A stretch of DNA of 64,000 nucleotides from Allium sativum (GCA_030737875.1 CM060921.1:404962192-405026191), one strand, 5' to 3'; shown: positions 48,871 through 62,800, counted from the stretch's first letter. Notes: generated from the letters alone by a model not told the origin. Made by a program: numbers and translations.

Positions 48871-49640
48871 GGTTTAGTCACTTTGTTGGGTTATTAATCT
48901 CAATGATGTTTTCCTACATATGCAAAATATCAGAGCATCATAGTGGTCAACCAATCTATATCCAAGATAATCCCAAAGCGTGCATAAACAAATACGTATA
49001 AACTATAGTTAAAAATATAACCTAGCAACTCAAACTCTAGATCGTCACCTCATTCCTAAAGTGTAACACCCCACCTCCGCCAGGGTCACTCACAAGAGAA
49101 TGCACTAGCTTTGGAGGGGCGTTGTCTAGGTAAACATGCACAGAAATATTACAAGACAGAACATATAAAACAGCGGAAGAAAAAACAAATTTCATTACCT
49201 CATAAAATTATAAGGTCTAAAACCTTTTTACATCAAAATGCCTTTAAAAGCCATTACATTGAAAACCTGTCTTGCAATAGTTAAAGAAGCATAAAACCAC
49301 AGTCATAAAATATTCCCCAAGTAAAACGGTAAAGCAGCCATAGCCAAGAAAAATCCAAGCCATACATGATGACCTTGAAGCAGAAGAAGTCCGAGCTAAA
49401 TAACAGCATTTCCTCCCTGAAAACCTGGAGGGCGGGAAACGAAAGACAAAGTGGCGAAAGAAAACGGGGTCAGTCATAAAGACTGGTAAGTCCTATCTAC
49501 TTCCAGCATAAAAACAGGTAAAGGTAACATGACATGCAGAAACTGAAATTAAACATAAGGATGATGACAAGATAGACAAGCTAAACCAAGGTAACAGGAT
49601 GAACTACTGTATCAAGATAAACTACGGTCACTATGAATCA

Positions 49641-49720
49641 AGTATAGGATCCCAAGGTTCTATCGAGTATAACATCCCAAGGTTCTATCGAGTATAACAC
49701 CCCAAGGTTCTATCAAGTAT
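49641..49720. repeat. 26-bp tandem repeat in F, 3 copies
   Basis: Units are of the type ATCCCAAGGTTCTATCGAGT with ATAAC joins. Nearby, a ~30-bp GCCACCTAGGACC unit is duplicated at 50016 and 50081. Confidence 0.85.
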
Positions 49721-51039
49721 ATTTTGCCCTGCACCTTCCGTACTAGTATCCCAACCCGTGTCATGTGTTAGCTACAAAATGTCCCTTGCCCAATGTCATG
49801 AAATGGTCCATGTCAACCTAATGTAGGTTTTCCCAACTCGTATGTTTCTTTCCATGTATGTGTTTAGTCCTTTGCCGTAAATCCTACGGGCTTCCTCACG
49901 TAGTTCTAATACTACTTCAACGTAGTTCCATTATCCTTGAAATCGTTTGGACTGTCACCCTTGATCTAGCTGTGTTTTCTTACCATGAATTCTCGAATGT
50001 TCGGCTAGGATTTTTGCCACCTAGGACCACTAGGGATTACGCTACCTACTTAACGTTTTCGTAACTCGGTTTGGGTTTAAGCCACCTAGGACCGCTAGGG
50101 ATTACGCTACCCGTCAACCACGCCTTTCTTCCCACGTATGTATCGTGAATCGTTTTCCATGTCTCGATGCACATGTATCTCAATGTGCCATCCGAGTCCC
50201 GTGACAGGGCTAATCAAGAAATACAGGACTCGGTCGGGAGCTTTAGGTTATCTACCGATGCCGATATCATGGTCTGTTTTTCTACCGGTGGTTATGGTCC
50301 CACGTGACCCCTCCCTCAACTACTGAAAGGCAATCCAAGAAAATCATGCATGAGAACTATACTCCGGCCATCCATGCCCCCACTTTCCTATTGGCCAACC
50401 TCACCCATAACTAGATAGCAAGTATATGGTCTGTTGGGAGTTCTCTGCCTTTCCGCATACGTACACGATTGGCTAAAGATGGTAGGTAGTCGACGACGTG
50501 CTATCACAGGGCTAAACTAAGTATCGCCGACTCCACGCTAATCCACCCCAGTCTTTAGGTTGCTCGCACAACAACCAAGGCATACCCTTGGTTCTTCTAC
50601 CGCAGACATTAACCTCTGTGAGCCCAAGCGGATCATCTGCAACCTCACAGAGGGATACCAAGAGTACCTTCACGTCCCCCGAAGCTACCGCTTCGTCACC
50701 CAGTTCGCTGGAGCCTTTGTCTAAGTCAGGTAGACATTCGCTCCTCCTCGTGTGTTTGTTTAAACGATGACCTACCGTATCAGGTTACTCATCTATTTGT
50801 GAACTGGTCCAATTCTCTTGACTAAGAATTATTACTTAGTTATCCTTAACTAAGGTTTATCACTTAATTTTCCCTTCCCGTTATCCTTATTAACTACGAT
50901 TTTCCACTTAGTCCCCTGAACTAAGGTTTTGTCTAATGGGTTAAGTGTTGTCATTCGAGTTCATGACTTACCCCGCCTACGAATCATGTCAAAATTGGCT
51001 AAGTATTCAAGTTCAAGACTTAGACCTACAAACCATGTA

Positions 51040-51480
51040 TCAAGTTGGTTAAGTATACCAAGAAGTTCATGACTTAACCCTAGATTATCGTGTCAGATTG
51101 GTTAAGTATAGGTTAACTTAACCCTATCAAATTACCGTGTCAGATTGGTTAAGTATAGGTTATCTTAACCTCATCAAGCTACCGCGTCAGATTGGTTAAG
51201 TATAGGTTGTCTTAACCTCATCAAATCATCGAGTAAAATTGGTTAAGTATAGGTTAACTTAACCCCATTAAATTATCGAGTCGGATTGGTTAAGTATAGG
51301 TTAACTTAACCCCATTAAATTATCGAGTCGGATTGGTTAAGCATATTTAAGAGGTTCGTGACTTAACCCTATCAAATCATCAAGTCAGATTGGTTAAGTG
51401 TAAGTTAACTTAACCCCATCAAATTACCGAGTCGGATTGGTTAAGTGTAGGTTAACTTAACTCCATCCACTAGTCGTATT
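51040..51480. repeat. 47-bp tandem repeat in F, about 9 copies
   Basis: GATTGGTTAAGTATAGGTTA recurs with a 47-bp period (for example 51096, 51143, 51190). GGTTAACTTAACC in each unit is almost a perfect palindrome. E inserted just beyond the array. Confidence 0.9.
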
Positions 51481-51507
51481 TATAATGGTTAAGTATCATT
51501 CTTGTGG

Positions 51508-51512
51508 GTTTA
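51508..51512. repeat. Target-site duplication of element E, left copy (GTTTA)
   Basis: It matches 62926-62930. Confidence 0.93.
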
Positions 51513-52108
51513 TGTAACAACCCGTATTTTTGAATAACATGTTATAACATAAATGGAGGCAGAATTAAACTGTAAAATCTGAATCAAGGGAAACGGGCTA
51601 TGCCATTGCATTCGTCTCGGAAAAATACGCGAAAAAGAGTCCGAGTTTTTGAAAATCGGAGTCCGTATGACCAAGATATGGCCTCGCGAAGTTTCACGAA
51701 AAACTCCCAAATTAAAGTATACTTAATTAAGTGAAATGGGTTGCGCAGAGAAATATATATATATATATTGATATATATATATATATATATATATAATTGA
51801 AAATTAAATAAATAAATATGCAAAAATGTTCAAAACAGCGAATTGGGAGAGGGGAATAACCGAACCGGCCGATTTTTGAGGTCGACCCGAGCTCGCTGGG
51901 TCGACTAGGGGTTAATCCAGGGTGTTTGGCTGTCAACCCGTGGGCCGATTCGCTCAAATGCAGATTTTGCATTTGAATGGTTCTCATGGTTCATCTTTAA
52001 TCTAAAGGCCCTAGATGGTTCCTACACTTGACTTCTTCCCCAAGACATGCTTTGATGGCTTGGATTGAATCTAGGTTTAATCCTATGGCCTAAAACACTT
52101 GCCTAATC

Positions 52109-52116
52109 TATAAATA
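52109..52116 (+). promoter_or_regulatory. Probable TATA box of E 5' LTR
   Basis: TATAAATA is followed by CT-rich DNA and is conserved in the 3' LTR at 60461-60468. Position suits a U3 promoter, but transcription start is not known. Confidence 0.45.
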
Positions 52117-52463
52117 AGACCCTAACCTACCCTAAATCATCATTATTCATTCATACAACTAAACTATGGCAAAATCAATCCTCTCATGGCCTCCACTCTC
52201 TTCATAAAATTCCTAAATAAATTCCTAAGTGATTTTCCATGCATACAAGTGTTTTCAAACTTGTATGAGCATCATTAGCTTGCATTCAAGTCAAGTTTAT
52301 ATATTTGCATCATAAAGAAAGAGTCTTGATCATTTTGGCTCAAGGGTTTTTCTTGCATTTTGGGTTTAATTGATTTCATAAGGGCTTGGTCATATTTTTG
52401 TGACTTCTTAAGCATTGTAAGCCCTATTCTACTTTCATACTTAAACTCTAAAGTTAAATGTAT

Positions 52464-52600
52464 GATATGCAAGTTTATATGCAAGTTTATCATGTTGTGA
52501 TATGCAAGTTTATATGCAAGTTTATCATGTTGTGATATGCAAGTTTATATGCAAGTTTATCATGTTGTGATATGCAAGTTTATATGCAAGTATGCCAAGT
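52464..52600. repeat. 35-bp tandem repeat in E 5' LTR
   Basis: GATATGCAAGTTTATATGCA units start at 52464, 52499, 52534 and 52569. The 3' LTR (60816-60920) has a shorter, rearranged set, so the array changed after insertion. Confidence 0.92.
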
Positions 52601-54609
52601 TATGTTATGCAAGTTTGGGTTGAACATTTTGTTCATGCTATCATGTTATGCAAGCTTATTTTGGGTTTATGAACATAAAGCTTTAAGCTTTATGCCAAAG
52701 GTTGCATTTTAGCAACATGTAAGTTATCATATCTCTTATGATAACTTGCATGTGAGGTTAAATGCGAACTTATGGCCATCTCTACATGTCATTTAGCACC
52801 ATGTATCACCAATATACTAAGTTTGGTTTTATGCATGCTTTTGAGGCCTAAAAATGTAATATGCAAGTGTATGAACATATGAACATTTCATATGCCACCA
52901 TGTTAAGTTTGTGGCTTCAATACCTTTATGTCATGATTATGCCAAGTTCCCTCTTTCTATCCTTTATGCGCTATTGCGATATGTAAGCGATGGGATTGCG
53001 TTTGGGGTTAGGTAAACTTAAAAGACATAAAACATAAGCTTGGGAATTTACCTATTAAGTTAGGTCTACCCATTGGGAATTTACCTATTAAGTTAGGTCT
53101 ACCCAATTGCTTGAAAACTTGTAACATGTTTTGGAAACATGATGGACATGACACTTAGAAAAGATAAGTGTGGCCAACTCGAGGTTGGGTTGAGTTTGTA
53201 GCGTAAACCTACCCGGAACCGACCGGCTTAACTAGTTGCTACAAACAATAGGACCCAATGTGAGAAGTTGGTCATGTTGTACCTTGAACCCGAGGTTAGA
53301 CCAAGTTGTGGTGTAAAGCTACCCGGACCCGCCCGGCTTAACTAGTAACCACAACAAGGTCTAATGTGAGAGGTTTAGGCGCATTAAATTAATTAATGCC
53401 TCGTGATTAGGGTTAAGTCATGGTCCACTTAATACTTAACCAATTTGGGCTTGGTAGATTAATCGGGGTTAAGTCGTGAACTCATCGTTACACTTAACCG
53501 AGTTAATCCAGGATTAGCAAGAGGGTTAAACTGTACTTAACCCACTAGAAAAATCCTAGCAATGGGGGCCCACTCCAGCAGTAATCCCAAGTTAGTATCA
53601 TCATGACCCTAGGGACTAGGCTAGGGTGGGGGCACGATTACTGGACTGGAGGTAAGTGACCAAAAGCGACGGTAGAGGGTACGCCGGTGTAGTTCCGGGC
53701 GGACTCTGGTCATGCACGTAGTCCGTAGCCGGAGAAAACATGCACGGGTACTAGTATATCGGGACTGTGCACTCATGTTCATGGTGTCCAGGGGTTGACA
53801 CCCTAGGGCTTGATACACCCGAAGGGTGGACCCGGCACAGTTCGACTACAATTATGATTGGGCCGTATTGACACCAACACGTGACGAGTTAGGCTTAGGG
53901 AGCCGATCGACTAGACCGTTTGGTTGGACCTTGTATTAGGGTCATTTCATGTTATTGGGCCAAAGCTTGGGCCAAGGGATCAATACTTGTTTATTCAAGT
54001 CATGTTAGTTTGCTAGTACACCTGTGGTGAAAAACCTTAATCCTGATTATGCGATGACACCTTTATCTACCTTGTTAGTTAATCATCATGCTAGTATATT
54101 GTTATCCTTATGTTCATCCCTGCTGCTCATGCCAGTTAACTTTATCAGTTTACATTGATTGTAGTAGGGCTTACTCAGTCTTTTTAACTGACCTGTTTTC
54201 TTTCGCCTCTTTTCTTCCGTTCCCCTCCCCCAGGTTCTCAGGGAGGGAATACTGGAGCTTAGCTTGGATTTCGGATTGCTTGCTTGTGGGATTTCAGCTC
54301 ATGTACGGTTTCGACATGAAGCTAGCTATGGTTACCACTTAATTGGGGATAGCACTTATTTATTTCAGTTTTTCAGTTGATGTTGTTTTATCTAGACTTG
54401 TTTATTTGGAAAGCTATGTTGTACCAGACTTGTTTTGAAATGTTTTGAAATCTTCCGCTGTTTTATCTATGTTATTTACTCTGTTTACATATATACATAT
54501 GTTCTTGTTCTGCCTTGATATATCATTATGCATGTTTACCTGATTCAAATGCCCCTCCAAAGTCAGAGTGCTTGCAAGAGCCACCCTGGTGGAGGTGGGG
54601 TGTTACATT

Positions 54610-54621
54610 TGGTATCAGAGC
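54610..54621 (+). other. Element E primer-binding site
   Basis: TGGTATCAGAGC lies two bases after the LTR and is a perfect iMet complement. Confidence 0.95.
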
Positions 54622-54804
54622 ATATGGTACGAGAAGGAACAAAAAGGCTTTTAGAAAACTTTTGGAAAACTATTTTCAAAACCAAGTATAAAGTATTTTC
54701 CAAAGAAAAGTCTAGTTTATTTTAAAGGCTATTCCCCAAAAAGCCATTAGCAAAATTCCTTCGTTTTTCTCCATTCTGAATCTGTCTTTTTCTTCGTTTT
54801 CAGT

Positions 54805-57800
54805 ATGGCCGATAACTTTGCTATTCCGGAGGGAGTACACGTACCTGTTTGGTATAGGAGACCTTTGGAGGCTAGGGCGACCGAAGCCGGCCCCGCAGAT
54901 GTTCCTCCTCCTCCTCCTCCGGTAGTTAATGTTCCTCCTCCTCCTCCTCCGGTGGTTAATGTTCCTCCTCCTCCTGTCGCTGAGGTTCCTCTTCCTCCTC
55001 CCCCTCAGCATCCTCAAGTGGACTTCGCAAAGACTTGCAAAGATTTCAAAGCAATGGGTGGCAAGAACTTTCAAGGCACTGAGACTTTTGTAGAGGCCAG
55101 AAATTGGTTGAAAGAAACCGAGGATTTGTTTGCTATCTTTGGGTTAGACGATCAGAGGAAGCTCTTGTTGGCGGTTTGGCTTATGAAGGATGAAGCCGCT
55201 TATTGGTGGGAAGTCACCAATGGTACTAGGCCTGTTGAGACTTGGGCCGATTTCAGGGCAAGGTTCATGCTTAAGTTTCTATCTTCTGCTGAGGAGAATA
55301 TGCAAATGGAGAGGTTCATAACTTTGAAACAAGGAGATATGTCTGTCAAAGAATATGTGAACAAGTTCAATCAGTTAGCTCGTTTTGGCTTGGATATGGT
55401 GAATACTCCTCAGAAGAAGGCTCTTCATTTTGCTAGAGGATTGAATGAGCCGTTGCAGGGATTGGCTATGTCACATATTCCCCATGGGGCCACGTTTGAG
55501 AGTTTGGTTGATATGGCGTTACTTCAGGGAGATGTCAAGAAAGAAACCAAGATGAATGATACTCAAGCCAAGAAGACTGATTCCCAGGGAAAAGGAAATC
55601 AGGGTAATCCAAGTGGTCAGAGCAGTCAAGGCAATCAGAACAAGAACAAGAGTCAAGGCAACAAGGGGAACAACAAAAAGGGCAAGAACAACAAGGGGAA
55701 GTGCCATTATTGCGGTTCAGTTGGGCATCTTATTAAGGATTGTAAGAAGAGGAAAAGGAAGAATGGTGAATGCTTTTTCTGCGGTGAGACTGGACATTTC
55801 AGTAAGGATTGCCCGAGGAAGCAAGGGCAAGGCCAGGGTCAGACTCAGCGTGCTGGACCTTCAGGAGGGCAAGTTCATGCTATCAATGTCGCTCCAGTTC
55901 CCGATCGAGGTAGTATTTCTGTTGAGAGCCTTGTATATATTTCTGATTTTCCAATTCGTACCTTGTTTGATTCTGGTGCATCGCATAGCTTTATCTCATC
56001 TGATCTTGTTGATAGTTTGCACCTTAGTACTAGCTTGGTAGATGATCCCGTCTGTGTCTCACATCCTATTGGGGGTTCCGCCCATTTGTCTATGATATGT
56101 GGGGATTTGAGGATCTCTATACTGAGTGTAGAGTTCTTATGCAGTGCTTATGTTCTTGGTTTTAGGGGATACGGATTGATATTGGGCATGGATTGGCTGT
56201 CCAGATATGGAGCCATTCTTGATTGTGAGCATAGGGTTGTGAGGCTCGTGACTCGCCTCGGAAACACCCTAGAGATTTCTTGTGATCCGAGAGGTCCCAT
56301 CATGTTGTGCTATCTGGAATCACTCGACTCGTCAATGGAAACTCTTCAGTCTGTGAGAGTGGTTCGAGAGTATCCGGATGTTTTCGATGAAGTTAGGGGG
56401 TTGCCCCCTAAGCGAGAGATTGATTTCCGCATTTATCTGGTGGATAATGCAAAGCCTGTTTCTTTGCCCGTTCGGCACATGGCTCCGCGTGAAAGGCGGG
56501 AGCTAAGTAAGCAAGTGAAAGAGTTGCTTGAGAAGAACTTCATTAGACGAAGTATATCTGAATGGGGAGCGCCTGTGGTATTTGCTACCAAGGCGGATGG
56601 TTCTCTCCGACTTTGCGTTGACTATCGAGAGTTGAATAAGCTGACTAAGAAGAACAGACACCCGTTACCGAGGATTGATGATCTCTTTGACCAGCTTGTC
56701 GGTGCTTCTGTTTTCTCTCAGCTTGATCTTGCTACGGGGTTCCATCAGCTCAGGGTAGCTGAAGATAGTATAGACAAGACTGCGTTCAGAACTCTAGATG
56801 GATTCTTCGAATGGCTTGTCATGCCGTTCGGCTTGACTAATGCACCCGCATATTTCGTGGACTTGATGAGTAGGGTGTTCAGGGAGTTCTTGAACAAGTT
56901 TGTCGTGGTCTTCGTAGATGATATTCTGATCTTCTCTAAGGATGAGGAAGAGCACACAAGGCATCTCATGGAGGTGATGGATACGCTTAGAGCGCATCAG
57001 TTGAAGGCCAAGTTCTCCAAGTGTCACTTTTGGAGAAGGGAAGTTAGATTCCTTGGGCATATAGTATCTAAGCAAGGCTTAGCAGTGGATCCCGCTAAGG
57101 TAGTGGCAGTTCAGGATTGGAAGACTCCAAGGAATGCAACCGAAGTGAGAAGTTTTCTAGGTCTTGCGGGTTTTTACCGGAAGTTCATCAAGGACTTCGC
57201 AAAGATATCCGCTCCTCTCACTAAATTGACGAAGAAGAATTTAGTTTTTGCTTGGAGCATAGAATGCGAGCTTGCTTTTCAGAAGCTCAAGAGAGCCCTC
57301 ACATCAGCACCTGTTCTAGCTTTTCCCGATGGAGGGAAGTTATTTACCGTATACACCGATGCATGTGGCACGGGGTTAGGAGCTGTTCTTATGCAAGAAG
57401 GAAGAGTGATATGCTTTGGCGGTAGACAACTCAAAGTGCATGAGAAGAATTATCCCACTCATGACTTAGAGTTGGCAGCAATAGTATATGCACTCAAGGC
57501 TTGGCGCCATTATCTTCTGGGAGAAAGATTTGAGCTTTATACCGATCACAAGTCATTGAAGTATCTCTTTTCTCAGAAGGATCTGAATCTGAGGCAACAA
57601 AGATGGATGGAATTCTTGGCGTCCTACGATTTTGAGATAGCTTATACCCCTGGCAAGGGGAATGTGGTAGCAGATGCATTGAGTAGAAGAAGGTTGACCC
57701 TAAGTCCTCTATTCGTTGAGATGAAGAATTTAGAGTATGTGGCAACCTTTGATTTCTCTTTGGCGATTGAGTCGATGACCGGTTCTTTAGCATCTCTGGA

Positions 57801-59286
57801 ACTCAGACCTACCCTTCTTGATCAAGTTGGGGCTTCGCAGAGAGAAGACCCTCAGATAGTTGAGATTATGGATAAGCTAATTCTAGGAGAGACGTCTAGT
57901 CATCTCGCTCGATATTCTATTGATGACAAGGGTTGGCTGAGGAGAGACGGAAGGTTATGTGTTCCAATGGTAGAAGATCTAGTAAGAAGAGTTCTTGAGG
58001 AAGCGCATCGCTCTAAGTTGACTATACATCCGGGCGGAGATAAGATGTATAAAGATATGAAGCGCATTTTCTTTTGGCCTGGGATGAAGAAGGATGTGGC
58101 AGAATTTGTCTCTAGATGTATCATTTGCCAGCAAGTTAAGGCCGAGTCGAAGAAGCCCGGTGGGCTATCGCATCCTCTAGACGTTCCACTATGGAAGTGG
58201 GAGAGTATTTCCATGGATTTTATCGATGGGCTACCAAGGTCAAGGAAAGGGAATACGAGCATTTGGGTTATTGTGGATAGACTTACGAAGAGTGCTCATT
58301 TCATTCCGATGAAGAGCAAGAGGACCGCATCTTGGCTAGCGTCTGTATATCTTCGTGAGATTGTGAGACTACATGGAGTCCCTTCTAGTATAGTCAGTGA
58401 CCGTGACCCAATCTTTACAAGTCAATTCTGGAATAGCTTGCAAGAAGCTGTGGGCACAAGGTTGAATCTAAGTACGGCTTATCACCCACAGACGGACGGT
58501 CAAACCGAAAGGGTGAATAGGGTACTCGAGGATCTGTTGAGGCTTTGTATTCTGGATTTTGGTGGTACTTGGGAAGACCATCTTCCTCTTGTTGAGTTTG
58601 CATATAATAACAGTTATCAGGCAAGCATAGGGATGGCACCATTTGAAGCTTTATATGGGAGGCCGTGCAATTCGCCTACATGTTGGTGGGAGACTACAGA
58701 TGAGCTTATACTTGGGCCTGATATGATCAGAGATACATCCGACAAGATCGAGTTGATTCGGAGACGGATGAAAGCGGCCCAAGACCGACAGAAATCCTAT
58801 GCTGATAAGCGAAGAACGGATTTGGAGTTTGATGTTGGGGATATGGTTTTCGTGAAGGTTTCTCCTTTGCGGAATGTGTTCCGATTTGGAGCTATTGGGA
58901 AGTTGGCACCGAGGTTTGTTGGACCATTCCCTATTATAGAGAGGATCGGGCAGATGGCTTATAGAGTGAAGTTGCCCGAGAAGCTTGCTGGAGTACACGA
59001 TGTTTTTCATGTCTCGCATCTCCGGAAGTGTTTACATGAATCAGCAGAGGTTGTTGAGCCAAGTGTTCTAAAAGATGTAGAAGTGGAGAAAGAGGCTACC
59101 TTGAGGAGAGCTCCGATTCGTATCTTGGGGACGGAGACCAAGAAGCTAAGGAATCGAGAGGTCAAATTGGTGAAGGTTCAATGGGGTGAAGCCGAAGAAG
59201 ACGCAACTTGGGAAACCGAGGAGAAGATGCGTGGGCTTTATCCATTCCTTTTTGAGGGTACACTCTCAATCTCTTTTCTTTGTTAG
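54805..59286 (+). CDS. Element E Gag-Pol polyprotein
   Basis: One frame of 1493 residues encodes all proteins for retrotransposition. The start is the first ATG after the primer site that opens this frame. A Pro-rich N-terminus (to about residue 70) precedes the capsid domain (about 72-240) and a Gln/Asn/Lys linker. Two CCHC knuckles begin at C300 ([14 protein letters not shown]) and C323 ([14 protein letters not shown]). Retropepsin has DSGA at D389. RT runs about 585-780 with FVDD at 703-706, and RNase H has its first Asp at D852. Integrase has its HHCC finger from H1068 and the catalytic triad D1138, D1199 and E1235, with the canonical 35-residue D-E gap. A chromodomain lies at about 1425-1485 (VKVQWG, ATWETEE). 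Length, order and residues fit a functional plant chromovirus. No frameshift separates gag from pol, so Gag excess must be controlled otherwise. Activity is not shown. Confidence 0.95.
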   Translation: MADNFAIPEGVHVPVWYRRPLEARATEAGPADVPPPPPPVVNVPPPPPPVVNVPPPPVAEVPLPPPPQHPQVDFAKTCKDFKAMGGKNFQGTETFVEARNWLKETEDLFAIFGLDDQRKLLLAVWLMKDEAAYWWEVTNGTRPVETWADFRARFMLKFLSSAEENMQMERFITLKQGDMSVKEYVNKFNQLARFGLDMVNTPQKKALHFARGLNEPLQGLAMSHIPHGATFESLVDMALLQGDVKKETKMNDTQAKKTDSQGKGNQGNPSGQSSQGNQNKNKSQGNKGNNKKGKNNKGKCHYCGSVGHLIKDCKKRKRKNGECFFCGETGHFSKDCPRKQGQGQGQTQRAGPSGGQVHAINVAPVPDRGSISVESLVYISDFPIRTLFDSGASHSFISSDLVDSLHLSTSLVDDPVCVSHPIGGSAHLSMICGDLRISILSVEFLCSAYVLGFRGYGLILGMDWLSRYGAILDCEHRVVRLVTRLGNTLEISCDPRGPIMLCYLESLDSSMETLQSVRVVREYPDVFDEVRGLPPKREIDFRIYLVDNAKPVSLPVRHMAPRERRELSKQVKELLEKNFIRRSISEWGAPVVFATKADGSLRLCVDYRELNKLTKKNRHPLPRIDDLFDQLVGASVFSQLDLATGFHQLRVAEDSIDKTAFRTLDGFFEWLVMPFGLTNAPAYFVDLMSRVFREFLNKFVVVFVDDILIFSKDEEEHTRHLMEVMDTLRAHQLKAKFSKCHFWRREVRFLGHIVSKQGLAVDPAKVVAVQDWKTPRNATEVRSFLGLAGFYRKFIKDFAKISAPLTKLTKKNLVFAWSIECELAFQKLKRALTSAPVLAFPDGGKLFTVYTDACGTGLGAVLMQEGRVICFGGRQLKVHEKNYPTHDLELAAIVYALKAWRHYLLGERFELYTDHKSLKYLFSQKDLNLRQQRWMEFLASYDFEIAYTPGKGNVVADALSRRRLTLSPLFVEMKNLEYVATFDFSLAIESMTGSLASLELRPTLLDQVGASQREDPQIVEIMDKLILGETSSHLARYSIDDKGWLRRDGRLCVPMVEDLVRRVLEEAHRSKLTIHPGGDKMYKDMKRIFFWPGMKKDVAEFVSRCIICQQVKAESKKPGGLSHPLDVPLWKWESISMDFIDGLPRSRKGNTSIWVIVDRLTKSAHFIPMKSKRTASWLASVYLREIVRLHGVPSSIVSDRDPIFTSQFWNSLQEAVGTRLNLSTAYHPQTDGQTERVNRVLEDLLRLCILDFGGTWEDHLPLVEFAYNNSYQASIGMAPFEALYGRPCNSPTCWWETTDELILGPDMIRDTSDKIELIRRRMKAAQDRQKSYADKRRTDLEFDVGDMVFVKVSPLRNVFRFGAIGKLAPRFVGPFPIIERIGQMAYRVKLPEKLAGVHDVFHVSHLRKCLHESAEVVEPSVLKDVEVEKEATLRRAPIRILGTETKKLRNREVKLVKVQWGEAEEDATWETEEKMRGLYPFLFEGTLSISFLC

Positions 59287-59850
59287 CATATCTTTCTCTT
59301 TGCTATCCATGTTTATCTAGTTTATCGTGTTAATCTTGTCATGAGAACCTTAGGTAGAAACCCTTTGGATGAAACATGTGTTTGAAACATGTTATGCTTG
59401 ATGGTTGCAAGTGGTTGCAAGTGTTTGCAAGTGGATACTCATGGATGCATAATACACGTTAGGCACTAAGATAAGCTCACACACTTTCATACCGCATATG
59501 CATGAGTGTTTATGCTTATTCATGGATGAAAACTTGTTATGCTATCACGTGGATGTTGCATATGGATGAATGTTATGTGCACTCATGTAGAGATTATAAA
59601 TTATGTTAGGAATTTGCATACATATGGACTCATTTCACTAACATATTTTGCATTAAGGGGGTTTACTGAATCAGTAACCTCCTGATTTTCGCATTAGATA
59701 AGTACATATACACACACCTTTGCATATGATCATACAGTATTTAGAACCTTTTAAGGACAATGATTGCTCGTGGATGATGTTTTGAGTAGATGGATGATGG
59801 ATGGTAGGATACGTTCTTCCTAACTTGGAGATTTCGGGGACGAAATCCTT
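59287..59850 (+). other. Element E 3' untranslated region
   Basis: This is non-coding DNA between the polyprotein stop and the PPT, rich in GTTGCAAGTG and ATGGATGA repeats. The lineage box TTCGGGGACGAAAT is at 59833-59846. Confidence 0.8.
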
Positions 59851-59864
59851 TAAGGAGGGAAGAA
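59851..59864 (+). other. Element E polypurine tract
   Basis: TAAGGAGGGAAGAA abuts the 3' LTR and is the plus-strand DNA primer. Confidence 0.92.
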
Positions 59865-62800
59865 TGTAACAACCCGTATTTTTGAATAACATGTTATAAC
59901 ATAAATGGAGGCAGAATTAAACTGTAATATCTGAATCAAGGGAAACGGGCTATGCCATTGCGTTCGTCTCGGAAAAATACGCGAAATAGAGTCCGAGTTT
60001 TCGAAAATCGGAGTCCGTATGACCAAGATATGGCCTCGCGAAGTTTCATGAAAAATTCCCAAATTAAAGTATACTTAATTAAGTGAAATGGGTTGCGCAG
60101 AGAAATATATATATATATATATTGATATATATATATATATATATATAATTGAAAATTAAATAAATAAATATGCAAAAATGTTCAAAACAGCGAATTGGGA
60201 GAGGGGAATAACCGAACCGGCCGATTTTTGAGGTCGACCCGAGCCTGCTGGGTCGACTAGGGGTTAATCCAGGGTGTTTGGCTGTCAACCCGTGGGCCGA
60301 TTCGCTCAAATGCAGATTTTGCATTTGAATGGTTCTCATGGTTCATCTTTAATCTAAAGGCCCTAGATGGTTCCTACACTTGACTTCTTCCCCAAGACAT
60401 GCTTTGATGGCTTGGATTGAATCTAGGTTTAATCCTATGGCCTAAAACACTTGCCTAATCTATAAATAAGACCCTAACTTACCCTAAATCATCATTATTC
60501 ATTCATACAACTAAACTATGGCAAAATCAATCCTCTCATGGCCTCCACTCTCTTCATAAAATTCCTAAATAAATTCCTAAGTGATTTTCCAAGCATACAA
60601 GTGTTTTCAAACTTGTATGAGCATCATTAGCTTGCATTCAAGTCAAGTTTATATATTTGCATCATAAAGAAAGAGTCTTGATCATTTTGGCTCAAGGGTT
60701 TTGCTTGCATTTTGGGTTTAATTGATTTCATAAGGGCTTGGTCATATTTTTGTGACTTCTTAAGCATTGTAAGCCCTATTCTACTTTCATACTTAAACTC
60801 TAAAGTTAAATGTATGATATGCAAGTTTATATGCAAGTTTATATGCAAGTTTATCATGTTGTGATATGCAAGTTTATCATGTTGTGATATGCAAGTTTAT
60901 ATGCAAGTATGCCAAGTTATGTTATGCAAGTTTGGGTTGAACATTTTGTTCATGCTATCATGTTATGCAAGCTTATTTTGGGTTTATGAACATAAAGCTT
61001 TAAGCTTTATGCCAAAGGTTGCATTTTAGCAACATGTAAGTTATCATATCTCTTATGATAACTTGCATGTGAGGCTAAATGCGAACTTATGGCCATCTCT
61101 ACATGTCATTTAGCACCATGTATCACCAATATACTAAGTTTGGTTTTATGCATGCTTTTGAGGCCTAAAAATGTAATATGCAAGTGTATGAACATATGAA
61201 CATTTCATATGCCACCATGTTAAGCTTGTGGCTTCAATACCTTTATGTCATGATTATGCCAAGTTCCCTCTTTCTATCCTTTATGCGCTATTGCGATATG
61301 TAAGCGATGGGATTACGTTTGGGGTTGGGTAAACTTAAAAGACATAAAACATAAGCTTGGGAATTTACCTATTAAGTTAGGTCTACCCATTGGGAATTTA
61401 CCTATTAAGTTAGGTCTACCCAATTGCTTGAAAACTTGTAACATGTTTTGGAAACATGATGGACATGACACTTAGAAAAGATAAGTGTGGCCAACTCGAG
61501 GTTGGGTTGAGTTTGTAGCGTAAACCTACCCGGAACCGACCGGCTTAACTAGTTGCTACAAACAATAGGACCCAATGTGAGAAGTTGGTCATGTTGTACC
61601 TTGAACCCGAGGTTAGACCAAGTTGTGGTGTAAAGCTACCCGGACCCGCCCGGCTTAACTAGTAACCACAACAAGGTCTAATGTGAGAGGTTAAGGCGCA
61701 TTAAATTAATTAATGCCTCGTGATTAGGGTTAAGTCATGGTCCACTTAATACTTAACCAATTTGGGCTTGGTAGATTAATCGGGGTTAAGTCGTGAACTC
61801 ATCGTTACACTTAACCAAGTTAATCCAGGATTAGCAAGAGGGTTAAACCGTACTTAACCCACTAGAAAAATCCTAGCAATGGGGCCCACTCCAGCAGTAA
61901 TCCCAAGTTAGTATCATCATGACCCTAGGGACTAGGCTAGGGTGGGGGCACGATTACTGGACTGGAGGTAAGTGACCAAAAGCGACGGCAGAGGGTACGC
62001 CGGTGTAGTTCCGGGGGGACTCTGGTCGTGCACATAGTCCGTAGCCGGAGAAAACATGCACGGGTACCAGTAGATCGGGACTGTGCACTCATGTTCATGG
62101 TGTCCAGGGGTTGACACCCTAGGGCTTGATACACCCGAAGGGTGGACCCGGCACAGTTCGACTACAATTATGATTGGGCCGTATTGACACCAACACGTGA
62201 CGAGTTAGGCTTAGGGAGCCGATCGACTAGACCGTTTGGTTGGACCTTGTATTAGGGTCATTTCATGTTATTGGGCCAAAGCTTGGGCCAAGGGATCAAT
62301 ACTGGTTTATTCAAGTCATGTTAGTTTGCTAGTACACCTGTGGTGAATCCTGATTATGCGATGACACCTTTATCTACCTTGTTAGTTAATCATCATGCTA
62401 GTATATTGTTATCCTTATGTTCATCCCTGCTGCTCATGCCAGTAAACTTTATCAGTTTACATTGATTGTAGTAGGGCTTACTCAGTCTTTTTGACTGACC
62501 TGTTTTCTTTCGCCTCTTTTCTTCCGTTTCCCCACCCCCCCCCCCCCCCCCCCCCCCGCCGGTTCTCAGGGAGGGAATACTGGAGCTTAGCTTGGATTTC
62601 GGATTGATTGCTTGTGGGATTTCAGCTCATGTACGGTTTCGACATGAAGCTAGCTATGGTTACCACTTAATTGGGGATAGCACTTATTTATTTCAGTTTT
62701 TCAGTTGATGTTGTTTTATTTAGACTTGTTTATTTGGAAAGCTATGTTGTACCAGACTTGTTTTGAAATCTTCCGCTGTTTTATCTATGTTATTTACTCT

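Larger units (their letters stand above)
49062..51512 (-). repeat. F: minus-oriented LTR related to E (left part)
   Basis: The left end TGTAACACCCCACCTCC is the inverse of E's LTR end (GGAGGTGGGGTGTTACA), and homology continues inward. No primer site lies to the left, so this is the 3' LTR of a minus-strand element extending past the window, or a solo LTR. Element E interrupts it at 51512 and it resumes at 62926. It is more diverged from E than E's LTRs are from each other. Confidence 0.82.
51513..54607 (+). repeat. Element E 5' LTR (3095 bp)
   Basis: TGTAACAACCCGTATT to GGGGTGTTACA. It contains AT microsatellites (51755-51795), the 35-bp array (52464-52600), and a GGGAATTTACCTATTAAG duplication near 53045. 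Confidence 0.95.

Noticed and set aside
43243..49061. Host gene in the intergenic stretch
   Set aside because: No frame above about 85 codons, no recognisable domain and no exon-like composition.
49062..51512. Independent + strand element starting TGTAACACC
   Set aside because: It is the inverse of E's LTR end, and further inverse matches show minus orientation.
51513..54607. Small transmembrane-like frames such as IYIYIYI stretches
   Set aside because: These are AT microsatellites read in frame.
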